Assembly: GCA_004556205.1 (NCBI GenBank)
Contig: SFIL01000068.1
Span: forward strand, 1 to 6,597
Length of the DNA: 6,597 nucleotides
Direction of reading: 5' to 3'
Source of the DNA: Clostridiales bacterium
GTDB taxonomy: Bacteria; Bacillota; Clostridia; Oscillospirales; Oscillospiraceae
Below, piece by piece: positions 1 through 6,367 of the stretch (positions are counted from its first letter, which is position 1; each line of letters starts with the position of its first letter). The notes under the pieces were generated by a model. That model was not told the origin of the DNA, made no database searches, and was given only the letters and a program-made list of their open reading frames with translations. Both the position numbers and the translations under genes were made by a program.

Positions 1-67
1 GTGGTTGCGCAGCCGTTCGCGAGGAACGAGCGTTACGGATGCGGCATACCCCTTGCGGGTGCAATCT
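1..67 (+). repeat. Hairpin-chain intergenic repeat, copy A (left end cut by window)
   Basis: From base 1 this stretch matches the 3' two thirds of the repeats at 4298-4388 and 6500-6589. It carries the TGCGCAGCCG island (6-15), a CGTTC-GCGAG-GAACG hairpin (14-28), the TTACGGATGCGGC island and the CCCTTGCGGG hairpin, and it ends in GCAATCT at 61-67. Compared with copy C it has a few substitutions: GTGGTTGCG for GCGGCTGCG at 1-9, and CATACC for CGTACC near 45. The first of these breaks the perfect 14-bp palindrome seen in the other copies. The 5' part, beginning TCATTGCGAG in the other copies, would lie left of the window. It sits just downstream of the permease gene. No coding potential is assigned to it. 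Confidence 0.85.
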
Positions 68-94
68 AATTAGGGAAGCTCTGAACAAATCAGC

Positions 95-113
95 GGCGGC
101 AGACAGCGCCGCC
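95..113 (-). terminator. Possible weak terminator hairpin after the permease gene
   Basis: GGCGGC (95-100) and GCCGCC (108-113) form a 6-bp all-GC stem with a 7-nt loop, three bases beyond the permease stop codon. On the minus strand the sequence after the stem (GCTGATTTGTTCAGAG) has only a weak, interrupted T-rich stretch. It is therefore either a poor intrinsic terminator or an mRNA 3'-end stabiliser. No better terminator is visible before the window edge. Confidence 0.35.
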
Positions 114-116
114 CTG

Positions 117-3100
117 TTATTCGACGGATTTGAGCGATTCCGCCATGTGGATGCGGTCGATCTTGCGCACGAGCAGGAGGTTGACCAGCAGCGCAAGCAC
201 CATCGTGATCACAAACGACAGGCAGTAGCTCAGCGGCGCGATGCGCACCTCGAAGGACACCATATCAACGGTAATCTGCTGCATCACAAACGCGTGCAGC
301 AGCTTGCCGCACGGCAGTCCGAGCACCGCGCCCATGCCCGTGAGCATCAGAATTTCGCGGAACACATAGCTCTGCGTCTCGCGCGGATAAAAGCCCAGCA
401 CCTTGACCGTTGCGATCTCGCGCACACGCTCCGTGACGCTGATGTTGCTCAGATTGTACAGTACGATGAACGCCAGCGCACACGCCGACAGGATCACGAC
501 CATGACGATATAATTCAAGCTTTTCATCATATTATCGACCTGTCCGCGCATGGCGTCGAGAACATTCACCGACGCGACCGTCCCGTCCTTCGCCATGTCC
601 GCGCCGAGACTGTAGGGATCCGCGTCCGTCAGCACAAACGCCGACTCATAGCTGCACGTCTCGCCGAGCAGCTCCTCATAGGTCTTCGCGCTCATAAACG
701 CGTAATGATAGACGTGGTTTTCAAAAAGACCGACAATCTCTGCCTCGACCGTCTTCGTCTCGCTGACCGTGAGCGGCAGCATATCCCCGACCGAAAGCCC
801 GAGCGACTCCGCCAGCGCCTCGTCGATCACGACGCCTTCCTGCGGATAGGGTACGGTCCTGCCGTCATGCTGCAGCGTGACCGCCTCCGTGATGCGCGCA
901 TCGTCCGTCGCGACCGTATTGACCGTGCAGACCGCGCCGTTCACCCGCACGTCATAGGCGTTCGCGGCGATAAAAACGCAGTCCGCGTCGGGAAAATCCT
1001 CCGCGAAACGCGTCTGCCGCTGCTCGGTCATCGGCACGGAGAAGGACAGCGCAATGTCATAGTGCATGATATCGGTAAACTGGTCGTCCGCGACATTCGC
1101 GATGGAGTCGCGCACACCGAAGCCCGTGGCGATCAGCGCCGTACAGCCGCCGATGCCGAGCACCATCATGAACAGGCGCTTTTTATAGCGCATAATATTG
1201 CGGATTGACACCTTATAGAGGAACGAAAAACGGTTCCACAGGATCGGGATACGCTCTAAGAGGATGCGCTTGCCCGCCTTGGGCGCGCGCGGGCGCATCA
1301 GGGCGGCGGGATATTTGCGCAGCTCCGAGCGGCAGGTCAGCCACGCCGTGCCGACCGAGCAGAGCATTGACGCCGCAAGGGACAGGACCGCCATTTTCCA
1401 ATCGAACACATATTGGATCGGCGCGAAATCGTAGAGCATCGAGTAGCCCTCCCAAATGACCACCGGGAAGAGCCAGATTCCGATCAGGAAGCCGATCACA
1501 CAGCCGATCAGCGCCGCGCTGCCGGAATAAGAAATGTATTTCCACGCGATGCGGCCGTCGGAATAGCCGAGCGCTTTGAGCGTGCCGATCTGCGTGCGGT
1601 GCTCGTCAATCATCCGCGTCATTGTCGTGACGCAGACGAACGCCGCCACAAAGAAGAAAAACAGCGGCAGCACCCGCGCTACACCCTCGACGATTTCCGA
1701 GTCGCTGCGGAAGGAGACATAGCCCGTATTCGTATCGCGGTCAAGGAGATAGGACGACGGATGCTCGATCCTTTCGACCTCCAGTTCGGCGTTTTCCAGC
1801 TCCCGCTTGCCCTGCGCGAGCTTTTGTTCCGCCTCGGCAAAGCCCTCCTGCGCTGCGGCATATGCCTCGTCGTAGGCGGCTCTGCCCTCGGCTAACTGTG
1901 CTTCGCCCGCGTAGACCGCCGACCAGCCGTTCTGTATCTCCTGCTCGGAGGCGGCAAGCTGTGCCTCGTTCTCGTCAAGCTTCTGCTTTGCGGCATCCAG
2001 CTCCGCCTGCGCGGCGGCAAAGCCGCCGTCCGCCTCGGCGCGCTTCGCGTCCAGCTCCGCCTGCCCCGCGTCAAGCTGCTCCCGCGCCGCGACAAGCTCC
2101 TGATACTGCGCGTAAAAGTCGCTGCTCTCGATCTTTGCAATGAGCAGATTTGCCGCATCGAGCAGACCCTTGCAGGCAAGATACTCCGCGCTGTACGGCA
2201 CTAACTCCGCAAGCCGCGCCTCTAACTGCCGCTGCGTCACGAGCAGCGCCTCATATTGAATCAGCACGCCGCTCTCGTCAATCTGCGCCTGCGCCGCGTC
2301 CAATTTCGCGCGGTTTTCGTCCAGCTCCGCCTGTGCCGCATCCAACTGCGCATACGCGTCTGCCTTCTGCGCCTGCAAATCGGCAAGGCCCTGTTCGTAG
2401 GCAGCTTTGCCGTCTTCAAGCTGCTGCCTGCCCTCCTCTAACTGCCTCTCTCCCTCGGAGAGGCTGTAGCGGCTGTAGGCAAGCTGCTGCTCGGCGTCGT
2501 CCAATTCCTGCTTTGCCGCCGCAAGCTCCGCCTCCGCCGTTTCGCGCTCGGCGGCGTATTCCGCCGCGCCCCTGTCATACTCCGCCTGCCCCTCGGCAAG
2601 CTGCTCCCGCGCCTGCGCAATAATCTTCTCGTAGCGCAGCTCGACACGCTTGTTCAGCTCCGCTTCAAGCGTCGGGCGCACCGCGTCAAGCTGCGCGTCA
2701 TAAGCCGCAGAATAGAGCGTTCTGTCCGCGTCTCTGAGATAGAGATAAATCTCCGTGTAGTAATCCGCCGCAAACGCCTCACGCGGTACACAGACAAAGG
2801 CGTTCAGCGTCCCGCCGCCGAGACTCGTTGTGCCGCGCTCGATATTCAGATAGAGCGGCGTTTCGCACAGTCCGACGATGGTAAATTCCTCCACCGTCAG
2901 CGCGTCTTCCGTTGCCGTCTCCGTGACGCTCAGCGTCTTGCCGATATCCGCCTCCGAAAAGCGGCGGGCGTCGGCAAGACATTCGTCCGCCTTTTCCGGC
3001 ATTCTGCCGGCGCGGAGACTGACGAGATTGACCGCCTCGGTAATGGAGAGCGCCTTCAGCGCCAGCTCCTTCTCGCCCAGCTTCGCGGAAAAATCGGCAC

Positions 3101-3368
3101 TGTTCGCGCCCTCGGCGCATTCGACCTCGGGCAGAGACGCGAAAGCGTCCGCGTCCTCCTGCGTCATGCCGAGCGTCGAGAGCAGGCGGAAATCAAACAG
3201 CCGCGTCTGCTCGACAAAGTCCGTGCCTGTTTGCAGCATGGCGGGTCTTGTCGCCTTCAGACCCGCGAAAAATCCAACGCCGAGCGCGATGATGCCGACA
3301 ATGGCAAGATAGCGCCCAAGGGTATGGACAATCTCACGGAGATTGTTCTTCGTCCACGCCTTCACCAT
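117..3368 (-). CDS. FtsX/MacB-type ABC transporter permease with long extracytoplasmic coiled coil
   Basis: This is a 1083-residue membrane subunit of an ABC transporter. Its partner is the ATPase encoded just upstream. About eight membrane segments are visible: one near residues 17-38, three at about 565-583, 612-640 and 657-679, one at 731-752, and three at 951-974, 1004-1028 and 1044-1067. This is two FtsX-type four-helix modules in one chain. Each module has the cytoplasmic coupling motif after its second helix (EHRTQIGTLKALG at 589-601 and ERVREIATVKVLG at 980-992), which in this family contacts the ATPase. The first ectodomain (about 41-562) includes an Ala/Glu/Gln/Leu-rich coiled coil at 245-535, interrupted near 365-425, which suggests an antiparallel helical hairpin. 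The second ectodomain (about 760-945) is globular. The ATG start is supported by GAGGAG five bases upstream and by the overlap with the ATPase stop codon. Substrate is unknown; lipid or peptide export, or mechanotransmission as in MacB/LolCE relatives, is inference. Confidence 0.92.
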   Translation of the reverse strand: MVKAWTKNNLREIVHTLGRYLAIVGIIALGVGFFAGLKATRPAMLQTGTDFVEQTRLFDFRLLSTLGMTQEDADAFASLPEVECAEGANSADFSAKLGEKELALKALSITEAVNLVSLRAGRMPEKADECLADARRFSEADIGKTLSVTETATEDALTVEEFTIVGLCETPLYLNIERGTTSLGGGTLNAFVCVPREAFAADYYTEIYLYLRDADRTLYSAAYDAQLDAVRPTLEAELNKRVELRYEKIIAQAREQLAEGQAEYDRGAAEYAAERETAEAELAAAKQELDDAEQQLAYSRYSLSEGERQLEEGRQQLEDGKAAYEQGLADLQAQKADAYAQLDAAQAELDENRAKLDAAQAQIDESGVLIQYEALLVTQRQLEARLAELVPYSAEYLACKGLLDAANLLIAKIESSDFYAQYQELVAAREQLDAGQAELDAKRAEADGGFAAAQAELDAAKQKLDENEAQLAASEQEIQNGWSAVYAGEAQLAEGRAAYDEAYAAAQEGFAEAEQKLAQGKRELENAELEVERIEHPSSYLLDRDTNTGYVSFRSDSEIVEGVARVLPLFFFFVAAFVCVTTMTRMIDEHRTQIGTLKALGYSDGRIAWKYISYSGSAALIGCVIGFLIGIWLFPVVIWEGYSMLYDFAPIQYVFDWKMAVLSLAASMLCSVGTAWLTCRSELRKYPAALMRPRAPKAGKRILLERIPILWNRFSFLYKVSIRNIMRYKKRLFMMVLGIGGCTALIATGFGVRDSIANVADDQFTDIMHYDIALSFSVPMTEQRQTRFAEDFPDADCVFIAANAYDVRVNGAVCTVNTVATDDARITEAVTLQHDGRTVPYPQEGVVIDEALAESLGLSVGDMLPLTVSETKTVEAEIVGLFENHVYHYAFMSAKTYEELLGETCSYESAFVLTDADPYSLGADMAKDGTVASVNVLDAMRGQVDNMMKSLNYIVMVVILSACALAFIVLYNLSNISVTERVREIATVKVLGFYPRETQSYVFREILMLTGMGAVLGLPCGKLLHAFVMQQITVDMVSFEVRIAPLSYCLSFVITMVLALLVNLLLVRKIDRIHMAESLKSVE
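1764..2636 (-). other. Coiled-coil region of the permease (residues about 245-535)
   Basis: This segment encodes a heptad-like run rich in Ala, Glu, Gln, Leu and Asp, with recurring QAELDA/QLEEG-type motifs. The two arms (about 245-365 and 420-535) flank a less regular stretch containing a proline (391) and a cysteine (399). That is consistent with an outward helical hairpin whose tip lies near residues 370-420. At the DNA level TCCAGCTCCGCCTG occurs exactly at 1996-2009, 2050-2063 and 2320-2333. A 31-nt stretch at 2056-2086 matches 2581-2611 at 29 positions. The arms may therefore have grown partly by internal duplication, although codon bias on a repetitive peptide could give the same picture. 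Confidence 0.8.
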
Positions 3369-4063
3369 TCGATCTCCTCGATCGGCGTGGCGTGCTCGTT
3401 GACGCTCACGCCCGCGACCGTGCCGTTGCGGATACGGATGACGCGATCCGCCATCGCCGTCAGCGCGGAATTGTGGGTGATGATTACGACGGTCATGCCG
3501 TTTTCGCGGCTCTGCTTCTGCAAAAGCGACAGAATCTGCTTGCCCGTGGCATAGTCGAGCGCGCCCGTCGGCTCGTCACACAGCAGAAGCTGCGGTTTTT
3601 TCGCCAAAGCGCGGGCAATCGCGACGCGCTGCTGCTCGCCGCCCGAGAGCTGGGCGGGGAAATTGCTCATGCGCGCGCCCAGCCCGACCTCCTCGAGCAC
3701 CTGCGCGGGCGGGAGCGGATCCTTGACGATCTGCGTGGCGATTTCGACGTTTTCCAGCGCCGTCAGATTCGGAATGAGGTTATAAAATTGGAACACGAAG
3801 CCGATATCCCTGCGGCGGTAGTCCGCGAGGCGGCGCTTGTTGAAGGAGGAAACCTCATTCTCACCCAAAAAGACCCTGCCGCTCGTGAGCGTGTCCATGC
3901 CGCCCAAAATGTTGAGCAGCGTCGTTTTGCCCGCGCCCGAAGGCCCGACGATCACGCAGATCTCGCCGCGCTCGATCTCAAAGCTTGCCTTTTGCAGGGC
4001 GAGCACGGACACGTCTCCCGTGCCGTAGCGTTTTTCGACATTTTCAAAACGGATAAAACTCAT
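3362..4063 (-). CDS. ABC transporter ATP-binding protein (LolD/MacB-like)
   Basis: This is a 233-residue cytoplasmic nucleotide-binding subunit that hydrolyses ATP to drive the permease encoded next. All family motifs are intact. They are Walker A GPSGAGKTT (40-48), the Q-loop glutamine at 92, the signature LSGGEQQRVAIARAL (139-153), Walker B LLLCDEP with the catalytic Glu at 164, D-loop GALD (167-170) and the switch His at 197 in ITHN. The length and the phrase CDEPTGALD are typical of the LolD/MacB/FtsE branch that partners FtsX-type permeases. The start at 4063 is supported by GAGGTG (minus strand, 4074-4069) five bases upstream of the ATG. Its stop codon lies within the overlap with the permease ATG, so translation of the two is probably coupled. 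It is first in a two-gene operon behind the promoter at 4208-4180. Confidence 0.96.
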   Translation of the reverse strand: MSFIRFENVEKRYGTGDVSVLALQKASFEIERGEICVIVGPSGAGKTTLLNILGGMDTLTSGRVFLGENEVSSFNKRRLADYRRRDIGFVFQFYNLIPNLTALENVEIATQIVKDPLPPAQVLEEVGLGARMSNFPAQLSGGEQQRVAIARALAKKPQLLLCDEPTGALDYATGKQILSLLQKQSRENGMTVVIITHNSALTAMADRVIRIRNGTVAGVSVNEHATPIEEIEW

Positions 4064-4094
4064 AAAAACACCTCAGTAAAAGGGGTAGTGCACA

Positions 4095-4165
4095 GTGAAG
4101 GGTGAACAGATTGCCGCGTCGCGCAAAACCGCCAAGCAACGCACAACAACCTGTTCACTGTTCAC
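4095..4165 (-). promoter_or_regulatory. Long imperfect inverted repeat in the ABC operon leader
   Basis: GTGAAGGGTGAACAG (4095-4109) and CTGTTCACTGTTCAC (4151-4165) are complementary at 13 of 15 positions. The loop is 41 nt. Inside it, the minus-strand RNA can form GCGUUG (4142-4137) against CGACGC (4121-4116), with one G-U pair. The right arm read on the minus strand is a tandem GTGAACA GTGAACA. The structure falls wholly within the predicted transcript leader, between the -10 box and the ribosome binding site. It could be an RNA control element, a repressor site, or simply another dispersed palindromic repeat. It matches no riboswitch or T-box that I recognise. Confidence 0.5.
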
Positions 4166-4179
4166 ATTTCCTCGTCTCC

Positions 4180-4208
4180 AGTATAGCCCCAACCCTCCCC
4201 GCTTGCAA
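4180..4208 (-). promoter_or_regulatory. Sigma70-type promoter of the ABC operon
   Basis: On the minus strand the -35 box TTGCAA (4208-4203) matches the consensus at 4 of 6 positions. The -10 box TATACT (4185-4180) matches at 5 of 6, and the spacer is exactly 17 nt. Transcription would start near 4173, giving a leader of about 110 nt before the ATPase ATG at 4063. It is the best match I found in the intergenic region. Confidence 0.6.
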
Positions 4209-4228
4209 GAACCTCCCTCCGCAATTTA

Positions 4229-4271
4229 CAAAAAATTAAGGAACCTCCCCTGCCGATTCGGCAGGGGAGGT
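4229..4271 (-). terminator. Palindrome P1 followed by a T-rich tract; possible terminator of the phosphate transporter transcript
   Basis: The arms at 4243-4256 and 4258-4271 form a perfect 14-bp stem around a single central base at 4257, so the real RNA loop would take in several of the inner bases. Read on the minus strand, the stem is followed by TTCCTTAATTTTTTG, with the six-T run about eight bases beyond the stem. This resembles an intrinsic terminator with an unusually wide gap. It would stop read-through from the transporter before the ABC promoter. The same palindrome occurs again at 4455-4483 without a T tract, so its primary nature may be a repeat element. Confidence 0.45.
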
Positions 4272-4282
4272 CAGACTGTCAA

Positions 4283-4296
4283 AAAACTATAGTTTT
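4283..4296. repeat. AT-rich 14-bp perfect palindrome
   Basis: AAAACTATAGTTTT reads the same on both strands and directly abuts the TCATTGCGAG start of repeat copy B. It lies just inside the left inverted repeat of the composite element. It could be a protein site or a remnant insertion junction; nothing decides between these. Confidence 0.6.
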
Positions 4297-4297
4297 G

Positions 4298-4388
4298 TCA
4301 TTGCGAGACCCCGCAGGGGTCGCGGCTGCGCAGCCGTTGGCGGCTTTGCCGCCTTACGGATGCGGCGTACCCCTTGCGGGTACAATCT
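4298..4388 (+). repeat. Hairpin-chain intergenic repeat, copy B (hairpin modules swapped)
   Basis: It starts TCATTGCGAG and ends ACAATCT. In order it holds hairpin GACCCC-GCA-GGGGTC (4307-4321), the perfect palindrome CGGCTGCGCAGCCG (4323-4336), hairpin GGCGGC-TTT-GCCGCC (4339-4353), the island TTACGGATGCGGC (4354-4366), and hairpin GTACCC-CTTGC-GGGTAC (4367-4383). The islands are nearly identical to copies A and C, but hairpins one and three have quite different sequences. Here the last hairpin is fully Watson-Crick (GGGTAC), whereas copies A and C have GGGTGC. It carries no ORF of its own and lies between the phosphate transporter gene and the ABC operon. Confidence 0.88.
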
Positions 4389-4454
4389 TGCGGATTTGTT
4401 TCGTTCTTTACATCATTTCCGGATGACACGTCGGGGACTTTTTCGACACGCTGA

Positions 4455-4483
4455 GCCTCCCCTGCCGATTCGGCAGGGGAGGC
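4455..4483 (-). repeat. Palindrome P2 immediately after the phosphate transporter gene
   Basis: The 27-nt core is identical to P1 at 4244-4270. Here the outermost pair is G-C (4455/4483), whereas P1 has A-T (4243/4271), so pairing is kept although the bases differ. It starts 10 bases beyond the transporter stop codon. The minus-strand sequence after it (TCAGCGTGTCGAAAAAG) has no T run, so it is a poor intrinsic terminator. It could still protect the mRNA 3' end. Confidence 0.8.
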
Positions 4484-4493
4484 GGTGCTTCGG

Positions 4494-6254
4494 TTATATA
4501 ATATGGTATTTCTTCGCATAGGCGTCATAGGCGGCAGCGAAATCGGCGGCGCCGCCCTTTTTGACCTCATTCAAATATTCGTGCGTATCGAAGCTGCCCA
4601 CGCTCGTTTCGAGCATCGCAACGGCGATATTCGAGCAGTGGTCGGACACACGCTCAAAGTTCGTCAGCAGATCGGACAGGACGAAGCCCGTCTGAATCGT
4701 GCATTTGCCCGTTTGCAGGCGCTCGATGTGCGCGTTCTTGATGAGGGCAATCAGCGCGTCGATGACCTGTTCCAGCGGCTCGACATGGCGCGCCATCTCG
4801 AGGTTGTCCTCGGTGAAGGAGTCGATCGTCAGGCCGAGAATCTCATGCAACGCGTCGGAGAGATTGGCAATCTCCGCTTTTGCCTCGTCGGAGAAGGTGA
4901 TCTTTTTTGCGTGAATCTCCTGCGCGGTGCGGACGAGGTTGACCGCGTGGTCGCCCAAACGTTCAAAATCACCGATGGTATGCAGCAGCCGCGAGACACG
5001 GCGCGAGTCCGCGTCGGAGAGCGACTTGCCGGACAAACGCACCAAAAATGTCCCGAGCTTGTCCTCGTATTCGTCGAGGGAGTTTTCGTTGGCAAGGATC
5101 TCGTCGGCAATTTTTTCGGAATAGCTGCCGCAAAGGTTGACCGCCGCGCGGATGGTCGCGCCGGCGAGCTGCGCCATCTTGCAGGTCATGTTGCCTGCCT
5201 CGTTGACCGCCACGGAGGGCTGGTTGAGCAGACGCTCGTCGAGGAAAGCGCCCTTTTCGTCCTTTTTCGAGGGACGGATGACGAAATTCGCGATTTTTTC
5301 GAGCTGCTTGGTAAACGGAATCAGGAGTGCGGTGGTAAAGAGGTTGAAAATCGTATGCACAAGCGCGATGCCAAAGCCGTCGATCGGCAGGGCGGTAAAG
5401 GAGAAGCGGAAAATCGCGTTAAGCCCGAAGAAGCCGAGCAAGCCGATGGTCGTGCCGATGAGGTTGAAGGTAATATGCACGACGGAAACCTTTTTTGCAT
5501 TCTTGCTGACGCCGACGGAGGAGATGAGCGCCGTCACGCAGGTACCGATGTTCTGACCCATGATGATGGGAATGGCGATGCCGTAGCTGATCTTTCCCGT
5601 CACGGCAAGCGCCTGCAGCATGGCGACCGAGGCGGCGGAGGACTGGATGATGCCCGTGATAACCGCACCGAAGACAACGCCCAAAATTGCACCGACGACC
5701 GGCTGCTCCAAAAGCCCGACAATATTTAAGAACATATTCGAGTTTTCAAGCCCCTTGACGCTGTCGCCCATGAAGCCCATGCCGGTCATCAGGATGGCAA
5801 AGCCGAGGAAAATCTTGCCGATATCCTTGCGGCGCGTCTTTTTGGACATCATAATGAGGATGATGCCGATAAACGCGACGATCGGGGCAAAATTCTCCGG
5901 CTTGAGCAGCGAGATCCAACCGTCGCCCTGCAAGCCGGACAGGGAGAAAATCCACGGCGTCAGGGTTGTGCCGATGTTCGAGCCCATGATGACGCCGATG
6001 GTCTGCCCAAGGGTCATGATGCCCGAGTTGACAAGGCCGACCAGCATAACGGTCATGGCGGAGGAGGACTGGATGGCAATGGTGATGATCATGCCGAGCG
6101 CCATCGCCACAAAGCGGTTGGAGGTCATTTTCTTCAGCGAGCGCTCCAAGGAGCCGCCTGCCAGCTTACTCAGACCCGAGGACAGGACATTCATGCCGTA
6201 GAGGAAAAACGCAAGGCCGCCGAGAAGCATAAATACCTTCAGAAGTACACTCAT
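4494..6254 (-). CDS. Na+/phosphate cotransporter family protein with C-terminal PhoU domain
   Basis: This is a 586-residue inner-membrane protein predicted to import inorganic phosphate with sodium (NptA/YjbB-like, SLC34-related). The membrane domain (about 1-325) carries the family's inverted-repeat signatures. QSSSA (62-66) is followed by GSNIGTT (91-97); QSSAA (204-208) is followed by GQNIGTC (233-239). The soluble C-terminal part (about 355-550) is PhoU-like, with both metal-binding ExxxDxxxN motifs intact: E431/D435/N439 and E534/D538/N542. Length and domain order are usual for the family. An in-frame ATG at 6281 would add nine residues (MKNRNGEFR) but has no ribosome binding site. The ATG at 6254 has GGAG eight bases upstream and gives the typical N-terminus MSVLLKVFMLLGGLAFFLYGM. 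Export of phosphate has also been proposed for YjbB-type members, so the direction of transport is not certain. Confidence 0.95.
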   Translation of the reverse strand: MSVLLKVFMLLGGLAFFLYGMNVLSSGLSKLAGGSLERSLKKMTSNRFVAMALGMIITIAIQSSSAMTVMLVGLVNSGIMTLGQTIGVIMGSNIGTTLTPWIFSLSGLQGDGWISLLKPENFAPIVAFIGIILIMMSKKTRRKDIGKIFLGFAILMTGMGFMGDSVKGLENSNMFLNIVGLLEQPVVGAILGVVFGAVITGIIQSSAASVAMLQALAVTGKISYGIAIPIIMGQNIGTCVTALISSVGVSKNAKKVSVVHITFNLIGTTIGLLGFFGLNAIFRFSFTALPIDGFGIALVHTIFNLFTTALLIPFTKQLEKIANFVIRPSKKDEKGAFLDERLLNQPSVAVNEAGNMTCKMAQLAGATIRAAVNLCGSYSEKIADEILANENSLDEYEDKLGTFLVRLSGKSLSDADSRRVSRLLHTIGDFERLGDHAVNLVRTAQEIHAKKITFSDEAKAEIANLSDALHEILGLTIDSFTEDNLEMARHVEPLEQVIDALIALIKNAHIERLQTGKCTIQTGFVLSDLLTNFERVSDHCSNIAVAMLETSVGSFDTHEYLNEVKKGGAADFAAAYDAYAKKYHII

Positions 6255-6266
6255 GCGAAATTCTCC
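6255..6266 (-). promoter_or_regulatory. Ribosome binding site that decides the transporter start
   Basis: On the minus strand GGAG (6266-6263) is followed by eight bases and the ATG at 6254. The alternative in-frame ATG at 6281 is preceded by CTCTCAAAAAATTACA, which has no purine-rich Shine-Dalgarno sequence. The shorter protein is therefore preferred. Confidence 0.75.
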
Positions 6267-6319
6267 GTTTCTGTTTTTCATTGTAATTTTTTGAGAGGGA
6301 ACGCTATCCTTCCATTTAT

Positions 6320-6348
6320 AATGTAAAGGAAAGGTAAAATAAAGTCAA
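6320..6348 (-). promoter_or_regulatory. Sigma70-type promoter of the phosphate transporter gene
   Basis: On the minus strand the -35 box TTGACT (6348-6343) matches the consensus at 5 of 6 positions. The -10 box TACATT (6325-6320) matches at 4 of 6. The spacer is 17 nt and AT-rich. Transcription would start near 6313, about 58 nt before the ATG at 6254. I see no clear PhoB/PhoP-type direct repeats upstream of it, so phosphate control is not shown by the sequence. Confidence 0.6.
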
Positions 6349-6367
6349 GCGGCGTCAAAGCTTTCGT

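Larger units (their letters stand above)
4244..4482. mobile_element. MITE-like composite element with about 44-bp terminal inverted repeats
   Basis: Each end carries the same 27-nt palindrome (4244-4270 and 4456-4482). Next to it on the inside is a related tail: TCAGACTGTCAAAAAAC at 4271-4287, and CTCAGCGTGTCGAAAAAG when 4455-4438 is read on the minus strand. The tails agree at about 13 of 16 aligned positions after a one-base gap. The whole is thus bounded by inverted repeats of about 44 bp. The interior holds a 14-bp AT palindrome, repeat copy B and about 50 bp of unassigned sequence (4389-4437). There is no ORF that could be a transposase. I see no clear target-site duplication. A non-autonomous mobile or dispersed element is the likeliest reading, but movement is not demonstrated. 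Confidence 0.5.

Noticed and set aside
39..1208. 389-codon open frame on the plus strand, antisense to the permease
   Set aside because: Its product is an Arg/His/Asp-rich string with no membrane or domain signal. It arises from GC-rich codons on the opposite strand of a well-supported permease gene.
4208..4250. GAACCTCCC direct repeat (4209-4217 and 4241-4249) as a target-site duplication of the composite element
   Set aside because: Both copies lie on the same side of the element (the second running into it), and nothing like it follows the right end, so it cannot be a flanking duplication.
4095..4292. 65-codon plus-strand frame between the ABC operon and the repeats
   Set aside because: It crosses the ABC promoter and leader on the opposite strand and ends in the inverted-repeat element. 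It has no domain signal.
4298..4388. CRISPR array or tRNA-like cloverleaf
   Set aside because: The three copies are thousands of bases apart with no spacers. The hairpin chain lacks an acceptor stem, an anticodon arm and a TTCGA-type T arm in tRNA arrangement.
4298..4570. 90-codon minus-strand frame running from the transporter 3' end into repeat copy B
   Set aside because: It overlaps a solid gene in another frame, and more than half of it translates repeat and palindrome DNA.
4485..5729. 414-codon open frame on the plus strand, antisense to the phosphate transporter
   Set aside because: It lies opposite a gene with intact QSSSA and PhoU motifs. The translation is low-complexity Asp/Arg/Gly-rich without recognisable domains.
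6255..6281. Nine-residue N-terminal extension of the phosphate transporter (start at 6281)
   Set aside because: It lacks a Shine-Dalgarno sequence, while the ATG at 6254 has GGAG at good spacing and gives the family-typical N-terminus.
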